Both the position numbers and the translations under genes were made by a program. From Rathayibacter rathayi (GTDB taxonomy: Bacteria > Actinomycetota > Actinomycetes > Actinomycetales > Microbacteriaceae), in contig NZ_CP028129.1 of the NCBI RefSeq assembly GCF_004011095.1, positions 1,054,001-1,118,000 on the forward strand: 64,000 nt of DNA, given 5' to 3'. The notes beneath the pieces were generated by a model. That model was not told the origin of the DNA. It saw only the letters and a list, made by a program, of their open reading frames with translations, and made no database searches. Below, one piece after another: positions 25,184 to 36,316 of this stretch (positions are counted from its first letter, which is position 1; every line of letters begins with the position of its first letter).

Positions 25184-25666
25184 TCAAAAGCTGTCTCGGA
25201 AAAGTGGGTCGATGATCCACAGATCAGCGACAGCACTGCCCAGGAATCCGATGGCAGCACCCTCGCAGAACCGAATTGCGGTTCGGGAAGGTTCGACTCC
25301 TTCTCGTGCTACACGGAGGAGATTCTTGTCCGCATCGTATTCGGCGAAGAACTCGCCGTGCCCAGCCGAGAAGTCCTCTGCTGGATAGGCGACTCCGGCC
25401 ATTGGTATTATATCCGAATATAAACTTCGGTCAAATAAATCCGGCATCGGAAGAGATTGAGGTACCCAACCTCCCATCGACAAAAACCCCTCAGGGTATT
25501 GCAGTTTTCCGTTGTCACCGTCTAATTCTAAAACGAGCGTGGAGAAAGCAAGCATTTTTCCTGCATCAAGCCGTCCTTGTCGATTCTCAAAGACCAAGTA
25601 GTGTCCGTCCCTTATGTAAGCGATCGAGCCGCTGATCGGCTTGCTAGTCGGTCCAATGGTAATCAT
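25184..25666 (-). CDS. Putative immunity protein to the RPYxxS-type toxin, paralogue 2
   Basis: A 160-residue paralogue of the proteins at 18318 and 26727; it is closest to the latter (shared FENRQG, LQYPEGFLSM, SLYSDIIPM, YDADKNLLR, DLWIIDPLFRD). Its ATG overlaps the stop of the toxin cassette at 25663 (ATGA). No signal peptide or membrane helix is visible. Immunity function is inferred from the repeated pairing with the same toxin type; the fold is not recognised. Confidence 0.7.
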   Translation of the reverse strand: MITIGPTSKPISGSIAYIRDGHYLVFENRQGRLDAGKMLAFSTLVLELDGDNGKLQYPEGFLSMGGWVPQSLPMPDLFDRSLYSDIIPMAGVAYPAEDFSAGHGEFFAEYDADKNLLRVAREGVEPSRTAIRFCEGAAIGFLGSAVADLWIIDPLFRDSF

Positions 25667-26541
25667 TTTTTGGGCAGGCTCCTATATAGGTAGTGAACGA
25701 CTTCCTTACTTTCTTTATCTAGCACCAATTCCCACATGCCTAAACTTCCATTCCAGCCCCCAGAAACAACAAATTTTGTTAGATATTGATTTCTGTCGGC
25801 CACTTCGGTGCCCCCGTCCACAATCTGTTGCATGACTAGTCTCAGTTCGTTGTACGGCCGAGCAAGGGCGCCATTATTCTGTAATTCTCGTGAGTGCTTA
25901 AGTACACCGTGGTGCAGCGTGTATTCGTAGAGATTGATCTCACTGTCAGGGACAGTTGAAATCGCACTGAGTGGTTCCTGGGGGGGAGTAGTTGTCTCCG
26001 GCGATGCTGCGCTGGCCGGTAGCTTATCTTTGAGTTTGGGAAATAGGCGGGATGTTGCTCTGGAGAGTCCTCCGCTGATGGTTCCGCCTGCGGCGCCGAG
26101 GGCTGCGCCGGTGAAGGCGCCGGCTGCGGTGGCTCCGATGAATTCTTCGGTGGTGTGGGGTCCGGGGCTGGTGGCGTAGGTGTAGGCGCTTCCTGCTCCG
26201 CCGCCGGAGGCGCCGGATGCGGCGCTGATGGCGATGGCGGCTTGGGCTCCTTCAATGCCGAGGGCGCCGAGGCGGGCGGCGGCGATGCCGCCGCCGACTC
26301 CGCCCGCTACGGCGGTGAGTGCGGTTTGTGCCCAGTTGACGGAGCCGGTGGTGGCTTTTTGGATGATGGTGTCGGCTCCGGCGCCGATCAGGCCCAGGCC
26401 GATGGGGCCGCCGATTCCCGTGTACATCAGGAGGCCGCCCGCGATGATCATCCCGGCGCCGGCGAAGTACTCCGCATTGTGGGCGAACCAGTCGCCGGCT
26501 GCGGCGAGGGCCCCGTTGTTTCCGTCGCGGTAGGCCTGCAA
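25663..26541 (-). CDS. Orphan Rhs C-terminal cassette: linker plus RPYxxS-type toxin
   Basis: A truncated gene of about 292 residues beginning at QAYRDGNNG near the end of the RHS core. It continues with a hydrophobic linker of the same type as the full-length Rhs protein ([20 protein letters not shown]). The tip (about 205-292) has LKHSRELQNNG, ARPYNELRLVMQQIVDGG, NGSLGMWELVLD and VHYLYRS, homologous to the tip at 18803. Farther upstream (to about 26640) an RHS core relic is still visible in other frames (FATND for FAGND). It lacks a promoter and export domain. The catalytic activity is unknown; a small nuclease fold is possible but unproven. Confidence 0.65.
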   Translation of the reverse strand: MQAYRDGNNGALAAAGDWFAHNAEYFAGAGMIIAGGLLMYTGIGGPIGLGLIGAGADTIIQKATTGSVNWAQTALTAVAGGVGGGIAAARLGALGIEGAQAAIAISAASGASGGGAGSAYTYATSPGPHTTEEFIGATAAGAFTGAALGAAGGTISGGLSRATSRLFPKLKDKLPASAASPETTTPPQEPLSAISTVPDSEINLYEYTLHHGVLKHSRELQNNGALARPYNELRLVMQQIVDGGTEVADRNQYLTKFVVSGGWNGSLGMWELVLDKESKEVVHYLYRSLPKK

Positions 26542-26569
26542 TTGTGCGTCGGTGACCGGGCTTAAACCG
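26051..26569 (-). repeat. Linker DNA repeat (second linker type), cassette copy
   Basis: About 519 bp nearly identical to 28344-28862 of the full-length gene (offset 2293). It covers the [19 protein letters not shown] linker and the last part of the RHS core. Confidence 0.88.
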
Positions 26570-26726
26570 TTGGTACGGAGAGGATCGTGTCGTTCGTCGC
26601 GAAGTGAGAGGGATCAGCGCTGAAGGTTATTTAGGCGATTATCGGGAGGGGAACGACCGAGAGCATGTAGAGGACGGCGTGGCCGTGAGCGCTGGCATTT
26701 TGTCATCCGGGCCATCGTGCTACACA

Positions 26727-27212
26727 TCACCAGGTGTCTCTGAAGAGAGGATCAATGATCCAAAGGTCCGCGACGGCCTTTTCCTGGAAACCCAGTGCAG
26801 CGCCTTCGCAGAACTGGATGGCTGTTTGAGACGGTTTGACTCCTTCTCTCGTTAGACGGAGCAGATTTTTGTCGGCGTCGTATTCTGGAAAGAAGTCGCC
26901 GTGTCCTGCTGAAAAGTTTTCCGCTGGGTAGGCGGCACCGGTCATTGGTATGATGTCTGAATACAGGCGTCGGTCGATCAGATCCGGCTTGGTAAAAGAT
27001 CGTGGCACCCACTCGTACATCGACAGAAATCCCTCGGGATATTGAAGTTTCCCGTCATCGCCGTCGATCTCGACGACGAGAGTGGAGAACTTCAGCATTG
27101 TCCCGGCGTCCAGGCCCCCTTGTCTATTCTCGAACACGAAGTGGAAACCGTCTCTAACGAAAGCCACTGTGCCGCTGATCGGCTCGCAAATTGGTCCAAT
27201 ATTGATCATCAC
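26727..27212 (-). CDS. Putative immunity protein to the RPYxxS-type toxin, paralogue 3 (toxin decayed)
   Basis: A 161-residue intact immunity-type gene closely related to that at 25184 (LQYPEGFLSM, LYSDIIPM, DADKNLLR, DLWIIDPLFRD). The toxin that should precede it survives only as a frameshifted relic (27213-27410). Keeping an intact immunity gene after losing the toxin is typical of polymorphic-toxin arrays, where it protects against siblings that still deploy the toxin. The start may be the first or second ATG (27212 or 27209). Confidence 0.68.
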   Translation of the reverse strand: MMINIGPICEPISGTVAFVRDGFHFVFENRQGGLDAGTMLKFSTLVVEIDGDDGKLQYPEGFLSMYEWVPRSFTKPDLIDRRLYSDIIPMTGAAYPAENFSAGHGDFFPEYDADKNLLRLTREGVKPSQTAIQFCEGAALGFQEKAVADLWIIDPLFRDTW

Positions 27213-27410
27213 TCGTCACTCTCATACATGAAATGCACAACTTGCTTCGTATTCTTGTCTAATTACTAGCTCCGATGTGCCTGAACTTTCATTCCATACG
27301 AAGATCTTTGTCGGGTGAGGTATTTATGAAGCACCGCTTCTTTGCCGTCGATGATCGCATATATGACGAATTTCGATTCATTGCATAGGCGAATGTCGGT
27401 ACAAATGGGG
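27213..27410 (-). pseudogene. Frameshifted relic of the RPYxxS-type toxin tip
   Basis: Pieces in different minus-strand frames line up with the intact toxin at 25663. CNESKFVIYAIIDGKEAV and HKYLTRQRSS match YNELRLVMQQIVDGG and NQYLTKFVVS. FVWNESSGTSELVI matches the NGSLGMWELVLD part, and DKNTKQVVHFMYESDE matches DKESKEVVHYLYRS. At least two frameshifts separate them, so the toxin is dead. Confidence 0.6.
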
Positions 27411-27540
27411 TCTGCCGAGCTGCAGAGAGGTTGTTGTCTCGTCGGTCGACTGAAGTCTCTCGGTCCTTGAGCGGTCGGATAGCGCGAATACTGGCTTGTT
27501 TTTGCTGGCTTCTATGATGGATTTTGCTCATTCTGATCTC

Positions 27541-27628
27541 AGAAGTTGCTAGGATCTGGGGTCAAGGCCCATCGTTGTTCCGAGCGAGACTATTGTCTGA
27601 ATAACATCGGACGGAAGCGGTCGGAATT
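27541..27628 (-). pseudogene. C-terminal relic of a MafI-type immunity gene
   Basis: One minus-strand frame reads FRPLPSDVIQTIVSLGTTMG then LDPRS-stop-QLL. This matches the C-terminus of the mafI-like gene at 20731 (IPLPGRIVDKVALLGVALKV, DPREWQDL). The rest of the gene is missing, and it has an in-frame stop. Confidence 0.5.
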
Positions 27629-27629
27629 T

Positions 27630-27920
27630 CTAGGCAAGAGTTAGTGCTATCTCGTACAGTTCGCCACGTAGTAGGTCAAGCTCCTCATTGAGGTCTCGAG
27701 GGTATGTCCCATTTGTGTAGATCAGAACGTCGTTGAAGGTTCCCATCCCGCCGTACATGTGGATAATCTCCCGCGCCAGACGACTGATGTCTGCTGGGGT
27801 CTGAGAACTTGCCAATTCGTCGACCCAGGCATGCATGATCCTGGTCCAGAAAGCACTTTCCGCACTAATGAAGACTCGCTCCAACGCCTCGAGCGTTTCT
27901 CGCAATGCTTCAACATTCAT
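27630..27920 (-). CDS. Immunity protein of the full-length Rhs toxin, DUF6966-like
   Basis: A 96-residue helical protein with the central IIHMYGGMGTFNDVLIY motif typical of DUF6966-type proteins. Its ATG overlaps the stop of the full-length Rhs gene (ATGA at 27917-27920), so toxin and antidote are translated together. A paralogue stands next to a fragment of the same toxin tip at 20223. The frame could extend to 27965 inside the toxin gene, but the overlap start is preferred because the paralogue starts at the same residue. Function is inferred from position. Confidence 0.7.
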   Translation of the reverse strand: MNVEALRETLEALERVFISAESAFWTRIMHAWVDELASSQTPADISRLAREIIHMYGGMGTFNDVLIYTNGTYPRDLNEELDLLRGELYEIALTLA

Positions 27921-30900
27921 TTGAGTCCCCAATAGCCGAGAACTTCTACGCCATCTATGAACCAAGGTTTTATGATGACGTGCTGCGTCGTGCCTCCCAT
28001 GTAGATTCCTCCTTGATTAGCTATTTCGCCTGAGTGGATTGTAGTCCCAGCAGGAAAACGGACGGCAAATCCGGCATCTAGGTCTGCCGATTCCCCTGTC
28101 GACCAGACGGGCGGCAGGGCTCGATCGATTCGAGATTGAAGCACGCTGAAAGGCGGAGTTTCGGTCCAATACTGCCCAAATGGTCCCTTTTCAAATGATC
28201 CGGCGCGGAAAAGTATAGTTGGCTCGGTTAATTGCGATGAGGTGTAGCGGGAGCCGACGAAGGTATCGGCGATAATCCGGGGCAATGGGGGTGCGGTGAT
28301 GTCGAATGACGCCGCACTAGTGGGCAAGCGGGTGCCGAGCTTGGATGTTGCGCTGGAGAGTCCTCCGCCGATGGTTCCGCCTGCGGCGCCGAGGGCGGCG
28401 CCGGTGAAGGCGCCGGCTGCGGTGGCTCCGATGAAGTCCCCGGTGGTGTGGGGTCCGGGGCTGGTGGCGTAGGTGTAGGCGCTTCCTGCTCCGCCGCCGG
28501 AGGCGCCGGATGCGGCGCTGATGGCGATGGCGGCTTGGGCTCCTTCAATGCCGAGGGCGCCGAGGCGGGCGGCGGCGATGCCGCCGCCGACTCCGCCCGC
28601 TACGGCGGTGAGTGCGGTTTGCGCCCAGTTGACGGAGCCGGTGGTGGCTTTTTGGATGATGGTGTCGGCTCCGGCGCCGATCAGGCCCAGGCCGATGGGG
28701 CCGCCGATTCCCGTGTACATCAGGAGGCCGCCCGCGATGATCATCCCGGCGCCGGCGATGTATTCCCAGTTGTGGGCGAACCAGTCGCCGGTTGCGGCGA
28801 GGGCCCCGTTGTTTCCGTCGCGGTAGGCCTGCAATTGCGCGTCGGTGATGGGGCTTAGACCTGTGGGGTCGAGTGCGTGGACGGGGTCGTTGCCGGCGAA
28901 GGAGTATGGGTTCCCGGACCAGGCCGCGCCCCAGGTGGGTGGTAGGGGGTCGGTGGAGAGGAATCCGCGGGTGGTGGGGTCGTAGGCGCGGTGCCCCATC
29001 CATTCGAGTCCGGCGAAGGTGAGGGCGCCGGCGGGGGTGAGGCCGACGCCGTCGGCGATGGGGGTGGCGGCGGTGGGGTTCCACGGGTCGTGGGCGGTGG
29101 TGGAGCGTTCGGGGCGCCAGCCTGGGTCGTTCCAGTGGTCGCCGATGCCGGTGACGCCGCCCGGGGTGCGCAGGACGGGCGAGTCGCCGACGGCGAGCAG
29201 GTCGGGGGCGCCGCTCGCGTCGTCCCACCACACGTCGGTGCCGTCGACGGAAGCGAGGTCGCCGAGCACGTCCACCCAGACTGCGGTGGTGCGCGGCGCG
29301 GAGCCCGCCTGCGCGTGCGAGACCGACGCCAGGCTGCCCATCGCAGACCACGCGTAGCTGCGCTCCGTACCGTCGGAGGAGACCTCGCGGAGGCGACGAC
29401 CGAGCCCGTCGTGCACGTACTCCACCCGGGAGCCGTCGCTCGACTCCGCCGCGGTCAGTTGGCCGCCCGCGTCGTAGTGTCGGGAGTGCACCATCCCGCC
29501 CACCCGCTCTCGGACGAGGCGTCCGGCCGCGTCGTAGCTCCACTCGCGGGCGTCCCCCGATTCGGGTATCGCTGCGATCAGCTGGTGCGCGTCGTCGTAT
29601 CGGTAAGCGATGGAGCCATCCGGTCCGCTCACTGCGCTGAGACGTCCGTCCTCGTCGCGTTCCAGAACCGTGGTGGCGGGGCGACCGCCGCCGTAGTGGC
29701 GGTGCTCGACGAGCGCGCCGTCGCGGAAGACCCACTCCTGAGCGAGGGCGCCCGCGGAAGAGCGCACCAGGCGGCCGGAGCGGTCGTAGCCGAAGGTCGC
29801 ATGGCCCAGGCCCGGATGCGCGACGGCGGTGACCAGCCCGCGGGCGTCGCGCTCGTATTCGGTGCGGCGACCGTCGGGATGCACGACGGCGCTGCGCGAG
29901 CCGTCGGCGTCGTACTCCCACGAGACTCCGCGGCCACCGCGGCGGCGCTCGATGAGCTGGCCGCGCCGGTTCCATCTCAGCTCGTGCTCGACCGGCCCCT
30001 CGGGGGCGGTGTGGTCGGTGATGCGGAGGGCGCGGCCACGGATGTCGCGGAGCGTCTCGGAGACGACGCGGCCGTCGATCATGAAGCTCTTCTCGCGGCC
30101 ATCGGAGTCGTAGTGCCGCTCCCAGCGCGACCCGTCCCGATCCCGCTGCCAGATCTGACGGCCCGCGGCGTCATAGCCGGCGGTTGTCGAGCGGCCAAGC
30201 GGATCTATCACCTCGACTGCCCGATCGGAGGCATCGAAGCGCCGACGGATCACGCCCCCCATCGGGTCGGTGATGACGGTGTTGCGGCCGCGCTCGTCGT
30301 ATTCGAAGCGGGTCACCCCGCCGAGCCCGTCGACTGCCTCGATCAGCTGACCCGCCGCGTCGTAGCGGAACCGTCGCCTGCCTGTCCACGGGTCGCTGAC
30401 GCGGACCACCCGCCCGAGGGCGTCGTAGCTGAACCGGGCCGTCCCGAGGCCGGGGAGCGAGCGCCGGACGACGCGGCCGACGGCGTCGTACTCGATGCGC
30501 TCGACCTCGCCCGTGGGCAGCACGGTCCGCACGCGGCGCGAGTCGCGGTCGTATCCGATCTCGGTGCGGGCGCCGAACGGATCGACGACGGCGGACGGTC
30601 GACCGCAGTCGTCGTACTCGAAGACAGTCACGGCACCGGTGGGGGAGACGCGCTCGACGACTCTCCCGGCCGCGTCCCGGCGCAGAACCGTGACGGAGCC
30701 TTCGCCGTCGACCAGTTCGACCGGTCGTCCGCAGAGGTCGTAGGAGGCGAGCGCGACGGTCTCGTCCTGCTCCTCGACGCGGACGACGCGGCCGAGCGCA
30801 TCGAAGCGGCTGAGCTGCTGCGCGCCGCCGTCGTCGATCCGGAGCGACTGCGGTTCGTGGTGGAGGCCGCGCCGGACGCCGGTGGGGTCGATGGTGGCTG

Positions 30901-33367
30901 TCAGGGCGCCGGTCGCGTTGTGCTCGCGGCGCCACACGCCTCCGCTGGGGTCGACCGTCTCGGTCAGTCGGGAGAGGGCGTCGTGGCCGAAATGCCAGGA
31001 GGAGCCGTCCGGCAGGATCGTCTCACTGACGTGGCCGACGTCGTCGAGGACGCGGGACACCGCTCGTCCCAGAGGATCGACGGTGGTGACGGGTGCGCCG
31101 TGCTCGCCGTGCTCGACGGTGGTGCGAGCGCCGAGCGGGTCGACGACGGCGATGCGGCGCCCGCCGGTGTCGTACTCGTAGCGCCAGGTCGCGCCGAGGG
31201 CGTCGCGCGTCGAGAGGAGCCGACCCGCCGGGTCGTAGCGGAAGCGGGTCACGGCTCCGGAGGGGGTGACCGCGGCGACGACCCGGCCCGCCTCGTCCCG
31301 CTCCAGCCGGGCGGTCCCGCCGTCGGCGTCCGTGGTGGCGATCAGGTCGCCGAACCGGTCGTAGCCGAAGCGGAGGCGCACGCCGACGGGATCGACGATC
31401 TCGGTGAGCAGTCCGTCGGTCCACTCCAGTGCCGTTCGTCCGCCCTCGGGATCAACGACGAGGCTCGGGTTCCGGTCGGCGTCGTCCGCGTAGTCGTAGT
31501 GCGTCACGGCGCCGGACTCCGCGACGACCGTCATCACGCGGTCGTGCTCGTCCCAGCCGACGGTGACGTCCGCGCCGGAGGGGGTCTTCGAGCGGAGGCG
31601 GTGACCGCGCGCATCGTAGGCGTGGACCGTCGTCGCCCCGTCGCGCTCGGTCGCGGAGACGAGGTTCCCGTGCCCGTCGAAGCTCATCGACTGCCGCCGA
31701 CCCGCCGGGTCGAGTACTCCGACCAGGCGTCCACGAGCGTCGGCGACCCAGCTGTTCGCCCGCGTGCCGTCCTCGTCGGAGGCGACGGTGATCCGCCCGG
31801 GAAGGTACGCGAATCGGGTGGTGCGGCCGAACGGCGAGGTCTGGGCGACGACCCGGCGACGGGAGTCGTAGCGGTTGCGGACCTCAGCGACGCCGGCCGT
31901 GTCGGTCACGCTCTCGAGCAGGCCGGCCTCGCTCCAGCCGTACCGGCGGGTCCCGGCCGGGCCGGTCGCGGAGACCAGGAGCCCGCTCTCGTACTCGAAG
32001 TCGACCCGCCTCCCGTCCGACGCGCAAAGAGCGGCGATGCGCTCCTCGGCCCAGACCACGTCGATGCGTCGACCCCGCTCGTGCTGCAGGGCGCTGAGGC
32101 GGCCCTCGGCGTCGCGTTCGCCGCTCACCCGCGTTCCCGCCCCGGTGCTCGAGGCGCGCCAGACCCCGGCCGCCGAGAACTCCCAGCGGCTCCCGGCGTT
32201 GTCGGAGACGACGAGGAGCTCACCGACCCGATCGAGCCAGAGGTTCTCGCCGTCGGCCCGATCCCAGCCGTCGTCCCGCCGTGGGAACACCGTCTCCCGA
32301 CCGTCGGCACGCACGAGGGTCGCGCCGTCGTCCGCCAGCCGCAGGCGCACCTCGGCCTCAGAGGACCAGCCGCGCCCGAATGCGCCGCCCCGGTCGTCCA
32401 AGGAGTTGTAGGTGCGGGCGAAGCGCAACGCAGCGTTGCCGCCGGCGAAGCCGAGATCGACCTCGGTCTCGAGGAAGTTACCCGTGGCCGTATTGACGGG
32501 ATCGTCGGCGTAACCGGTCGTCGGCGGAGCGCCGAACGCTTGCGGCGGAGCGATGATGAGGTCTTGACGCACGAGTGACACGCCGGCCGAGGTGAGGGCG
32601 ACCGCGAGCGCCGCGTCCGGAAGCGCGATGACGCTTCCCTCACCGCCGGCCGCTGCGAAGGCCTCGGCGATCGTGCCGGCCCAGGTCGCGTCCTGGTCGT
32701 TCGCGCTCAGCCACTGCTCGAAGCCGGTCGCCACCGCGTCGGCCGCGAGGGCACCCCATCGGCAGGAGGCGGTGAACTCGGCGAGCCAGCCGCGGACGGA
32801 CGCGAGCGCGCCCCGCAGCTCCTCGTTCGCGGTCCTCGACGAATCGGCGAACGAGCGGAGGTCCTCCGGACGGGCCGAGGTGGTGCCTCCGCCCGCTCCG
32901 CCGCCGCCGCCGGGGAGGGGATTCTGCCGGCCGCTGATCGGTGGTGGATCGACACTGACGCACGGGGGTGTCGCCGGCGGACCCACGGGCGGCTCCTCCT
33001 CGCCGAACAGGCCGTCGTGCAGATGCTCGAGCAGGTTCCGCGCGTCCTGCTGGCGCTTCCACTCTCGCGCGACGAGGCGCCGCTTCTGCTCGGCGAGCGC
33101 CTCGCGTGCGAGCTGCTGCACCGCGTCCCCCACCTCGCGCAGGCGGCCGACGAGCTCGCTCGCATCCGCCGACGCCACTCGCGCGTTCTCTGCGAACAGC
33201 TCGGCGAACCAGCCGCGGAACTCGGCGCTCGCCGCCGTGACGAGGGCGGCCCGCGACCCCGACTGGCCCTCGATCGAGGCAGCGGCGGAGCGGACCGCGC
33301 CGGTCAGCTGTTCTGCCGTCGCATGACTGAAGACGACGTTCTCCTCGATCGCGCCCAGATCTGCCAC
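27917..33367 (-). CDS. Full-length Rhs/YD-repeat polymorphic toxin
   Basis: About 1816 residues. Residues 1-130 are helical, with the single-Trp pattern of WXG/type VII-associated N-termini ([17 protein letters not shown]). A Gly/Pro hinge and a second helical block follow. DUF6531 starts near 285 ([28 protein letters not shown]), and dozens of YD repeats run from about 360 to 1420. The RHS core is near 1465 ([14 protein letters not shown]), then a hydrophobic Gly/Ala linker to about 1690. The 125-residue toxin tip contains [22 protein letters not shown] and [14 protein letters not shown]. The tip vaguely resembles TNT-type NAD glycohydrolases (Arg in FRAG, Gln in GGTTQ); this is weak. GTG at 33367 is chosen because AGGAG lies five bases upstream; the frame is open to 33493. 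Confidence 0.85.
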   Translation of the reverse strand: MADLGAIEENVVFSHATAEQLTGAVRSAAASIEGQSGSRAALVTAASAEFRGWFAELFAENARVASADASELVGRLREVGDAVQQLAREALAEQKRRLVAREWKRQQDARNLLEHLHDGLFGEEEPPVGPPATPPCVSVDPPPISGRQNPLPGGGGGAGGGTTSARPEDLRSFADSSRTANEELRGALASVRGWLAEFTASCRWGALAADAVATGFEQWLSANDQDATWAGTIAEAFAAAGGEGSVIALPDAALAVALTSAGVSLVRQDLIIAPPQAFGAPPTTGYADDPVNTATGNFLETEVDLGFAGGNAALRFARTYNSLDDRGGAFGRGWSSEAEVRLRLADDGATLVRADGRETVFPRRDDGWDRADGENLWLDRVGELLVVSDNAGSRWEFSAAGVWRASSTGAGTRVSGERDAEGRLSALQHERGRRIDVVWAEERIAALCASDGRRVDFEYESGLLVSATGPAGTRRYGWSEAGLLESVTDTAGVAEVRNRYDSRRRVVAQTSPFGRTTRFAYLPGRITVASDEDGTRANSWVADARGRLVGVLDPAGRRQSMSFDGHGNLVSATERDGATTVHAYDARGHRLRSKTPSGADVTVGWDEHDRVMTVVAESGAVTHYDYADDADRNPSLVVDPEGGRTALEWTDGLLTEIVDPVGVRLRFGYDRFGDLIATTDADGGTARLERDEAGRVVAAVTPSGAVTRFRYDPAGRLLSTRDALGATWRYEYDTGGRRIAVVDPLGARTTVEHGEHGAPVTTVDPLGRAVSRVLDDVGHVSETILPDGSSWHFGHDALSRLTETVDPSGGVWRREHNATGALTATIDPTGVRRGLHHEPQSLRIDDGGAQQLSRFDALGRVVRVEEQDETVALASYDLCGRPVELVDGEGSVTVLRRDAAGRVVERVSPTGAVTVFEYDDCGRPSAVVDPFGARTEIGYDRDSRRVRTVLPTGEVERIEYDAVGRVVRRSLPGLGTARFSYDALGRVVRVSDPWTGRRRFRYDAAGQLIEAVDGLGGVTRFEYDERGRNTVITDPMGGVIRRRFDASDRAVEVIDPLGRSTTAGYDAAGRQIWQRDRDGSRWERHYDSDGREKSFMIDGRVVSETLRDIRGRALRITDHTAPEGPVEHELRWNRRGQLIERRRGGRGVSWEYDADGSRSAVVHPDGRRTEYERDARGLVTAVAHPGLGHATFGYDRSGRLVRSSAGALAQEWVFRDGALVEHRHYGGGRPATTVLERDEDGRLSAVSGPDGSIAYRYDDAHQLIAAIPESGDAREWSYDAAGRLVRERVGGMVHSRHYDAGGQLTAAESSDGSRVEYVHDGLGRRLREVSSDGTERSYAWSAMGSLASVSHAQAGSAPRTTAVWVDVLGDLASVDGTDVWWDDASGAPDLLAVGDSPVLRTPGGVTGIGDHWNDPGWRPERSTTAHDPWNPTAATPIADGVGLTPAGALTFAGLEWMGHRAYDPTTRGFLSTDPLPPTWGAAWSGNPYSFAGNDPVHALDPTGLSPITDAQLQAYRDGNNGALAATGDWFAHNWEYIAGAGMIIAGGLLMYTGIGGPIGLGLIGAGADTIIQKATTGSVNWAQTALTAVAGGVGGGIAAARLGALGIEGAQAAIAISAASGASGGGAGSAYTYATSPGPHTTGDFIGATAAGAFTGAALGAAGGTIGGGLSSATSKLGTRLPTSAASFDITAPPLPRIIADTFVGSRYTSSQLTEPTILFRAGSFEKGPFGQYWTETPPFSVLQSRIDRALPPVWSTGESADLDAGFAVRFPAGTTIHSGEIANQGGIYMGGTTQHVIIKPWFIDGVEVLGYWGLK
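28751..29367 (-). repeat. RHS core DNA repeat, copy in the full-length gene
   Basis: 617 bp nearly identical to 19583-20199 (offset 9168). Its toxin-proximal part switches at about 28751 to a different linker type, which is instead shared with 26051-26569. Confidence 0.88.
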
Positions 33368-33686
33368 AGTGACTCCTCTCGCCCCGGCGATGAACCCGGC
33401 GCTCATCGCACCGGCGCCCGCTCCTGCCGCCCGCACATCGCGGTCCCGGACGGCCGAGAAACACACCGAGGAAGGCTCGCGTATGGTAATCACGCAGGAG
33501 CGGGCAGGGGCCGCGGCTGGCGCGTCCTCTGGCGTGGATCGTCGGTCGGGAGCGATGCCGTCCCTCCCTCTCGCGGGAGGGGCTCGTCGACTACACTCGA
33601 CGGGTCAGCCGGACCGGCCGATATCGCCGAGCCTGCACATTCGGGCTCGCCGGCGCAGACTTCCACCGAAACGGATTCCCCTTCGC
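33368..33686. other. Divergent intergenic region between the Rhs toxin and efp
   Basis: About 320 bases that must hold the promoters of both genes. On the minus strand AGGAG lies just before the Rhs GTG. On the plus strand a TACACT box at 33592-33597 is a candidate for efp. No other gene or repeat was recognised. Confidence 0.5.
33592..33597 (+). promoter_or_regulatory. Possible -10 element of efp
   Basis: TACACT fits TANNNT and lies about 90 bases before the efp ATG. No -35 was defined, so the call is tentative. Confidence 0.35.
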
Positions 33687-34247
33687 ATGGCCTCTACCAC
33701 CGACATCAAGAACGGCACCGTCCTCAGCATTGACGGCCAGCTCTGGAACGTCATCGACTTCCAGCACGTCAAGCCGGGCAAGGGCGGCGCCTTCGTCCGC
33801 ACCAAGATGAAGAACGTCCTCACCGGCAAGGTCGTCGACAAGACGTTCAACGCGGGCGCGAAGATCGACACGGCCAATGTCGACCGCCGCGACTTCCAGT
33901 ACCTCTACCGCGACGGCGCGGACTTCGTCTTCATGGACACCAGCGACTACGACCAGATCACCGTCCCCGAGGCGGTCGTGGGCGACGCGGCGAACTTCAT
34001 GCTCGAGAACCAGAACGTGACTCTGGCCCTGCACGACGGCGACCCGCTGTACATCGACCTCCCCGCCTCCGTCGTGCTCGAGATCACCTACACGGAGCCG
34101 GGCCTGCAGGGCGACCGCTCGACCGGCGGCACCAAGCCCGCGACGGTGGAGACCGGCTACCAGATCCAGGTCCCGCTCTTCCTGGAGCAGGGCACGAAGG
34201 TCAAGGTCGACACCCGCACGGGTGACTACCTCGGCCGCGTCAGCTGA
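33687..34247 (+). CDS. efp: Translation elongation factor P
   Basis: A 186-residue three-domain factor that relieves ribosome stalling at consecutive prolines. The N-terminal KOW-like domain has [13 protein letters not shown] and the tip loop [17 protein letters not shown], with Lys at the residue that is modified in some bacteria. OB domains follow, with [13 protein letters not shown] and a typical C-terminus ([25 protein letters not shown]). The ATG at 33687 gives the standard length; a longer frame upstream is not conserved. nusB follows 12 bases later. Confidence 0.97.
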   Translation: MASTTDIKNGTVLSIDGQLWNVIDFQHVKPGKGGAFVRTKMKNVLTGKVVDKTFNAGAKIDTANVDRRDFQYLYRDGADFVFMDTSDYDQITVPEAVVGDAANFMLENQNVTLALHDGDPLYIDLPASVVLEITYTEPGLQGDRSTGGTKPATVETGYQIQVPLFLEQGTKVKVDTRTGDYLGRVS

Positions 34248-34259
34248 GCCGGGCCCGCC

Positions 34260-34679
34260 GTGAGTGCTCGCACGAAGGCGCGCAAGCGCGCTCTTGACAT
34301 CCTCTACAACGCCGACGTTCGGCAGATCAGCTTCGCCCAGTCGCTGCGCGCCGAGGCGGAGCGGGCGGCGAACGAGCCGGCTCGTGAGGCCTCGTGGCTC
34401 TACGCCCGCGAGATCGTGGACGGCGTCATCGACCATGCGGACGAGATCGACGCGTTGATCGCGCAGCTCGCGCAGGGCTGGACACTGTCGCGGATGCCGC
34501 TGGTCGACCGGGCGATCCTGCGAATCGGCGTGTGGGAGATCGTGCACAACGACGAGGTGCCCGACGGTGTCGCCATCGCGGAGGCGGTCGAGGCGGCGAC
34601 GTCGCTGTCGACGGACGACTCCGCCGGCTTCATCAACGGCCTGCTCGCCTCGGTCGCGGAGTCGCGCGCGACCGCGTGA
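34260..34679 (+). CDS. nusB: Transcription antitermination factor NusB
   Basis: A 139-residue all-helical RNA-binding factor of the rRNA antitermination complex. The typical N-terminus SARTKARKRALDILYNADVR and the C-terminal DRAILRIGVWEI, VAIAEAVEAATSL and FINGLLASV segments are all present. It uses a GTG start at 34260, very close to efp, so the two form an operon. It is followed by the pyrimidine-operon control region. Confidence 0.96.
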   Translation: MSARTKARKRALDILYNADVRQISFAQSLRAEAERAANEPAREASWLYAREIVDGVIDHADEIDALIAQLAQGWTLSRMPLVDRAILRIGVWEIVHNDEVPDGVAIAEAVEAATSLSTDDSAGFINGLLASVAESRATA

Positions 34680-34746
34680 GCGCTGCTCGCCCGCTCCGCT
34701 TCGGTTACCTCCGCGAGGTGGGACGGGCGTGCGGGTCGGCGGCCCC

Positions 34747-34752
34747 TATACT
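34747..34752 (+). promoter_or_regulatory. Probable -10 element of the pyr operon
   Basis: TATACT is a good -10 hexamer. Transcription would start near 34759, so the putative PyrR-binding RNA would lie at the very 5' end of the message. The -35 is not obvious. Confidence 0.5.
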
Positions 34753-34763
34753 CAACACGGCTT

Positions 34764-36312
<1,549 letters not shown>

Positions 36313-36316
<4 letters not shown>

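Noticed and set aside
28991..32578. Very long plus-strand open frame (about 1195 codons) opposite the Rhs gene
   Set aside because: It is antisense to the YD-repeat shell; its length reflects GC-rich codon bias of the real gene, and the translation has no recognisable domain.
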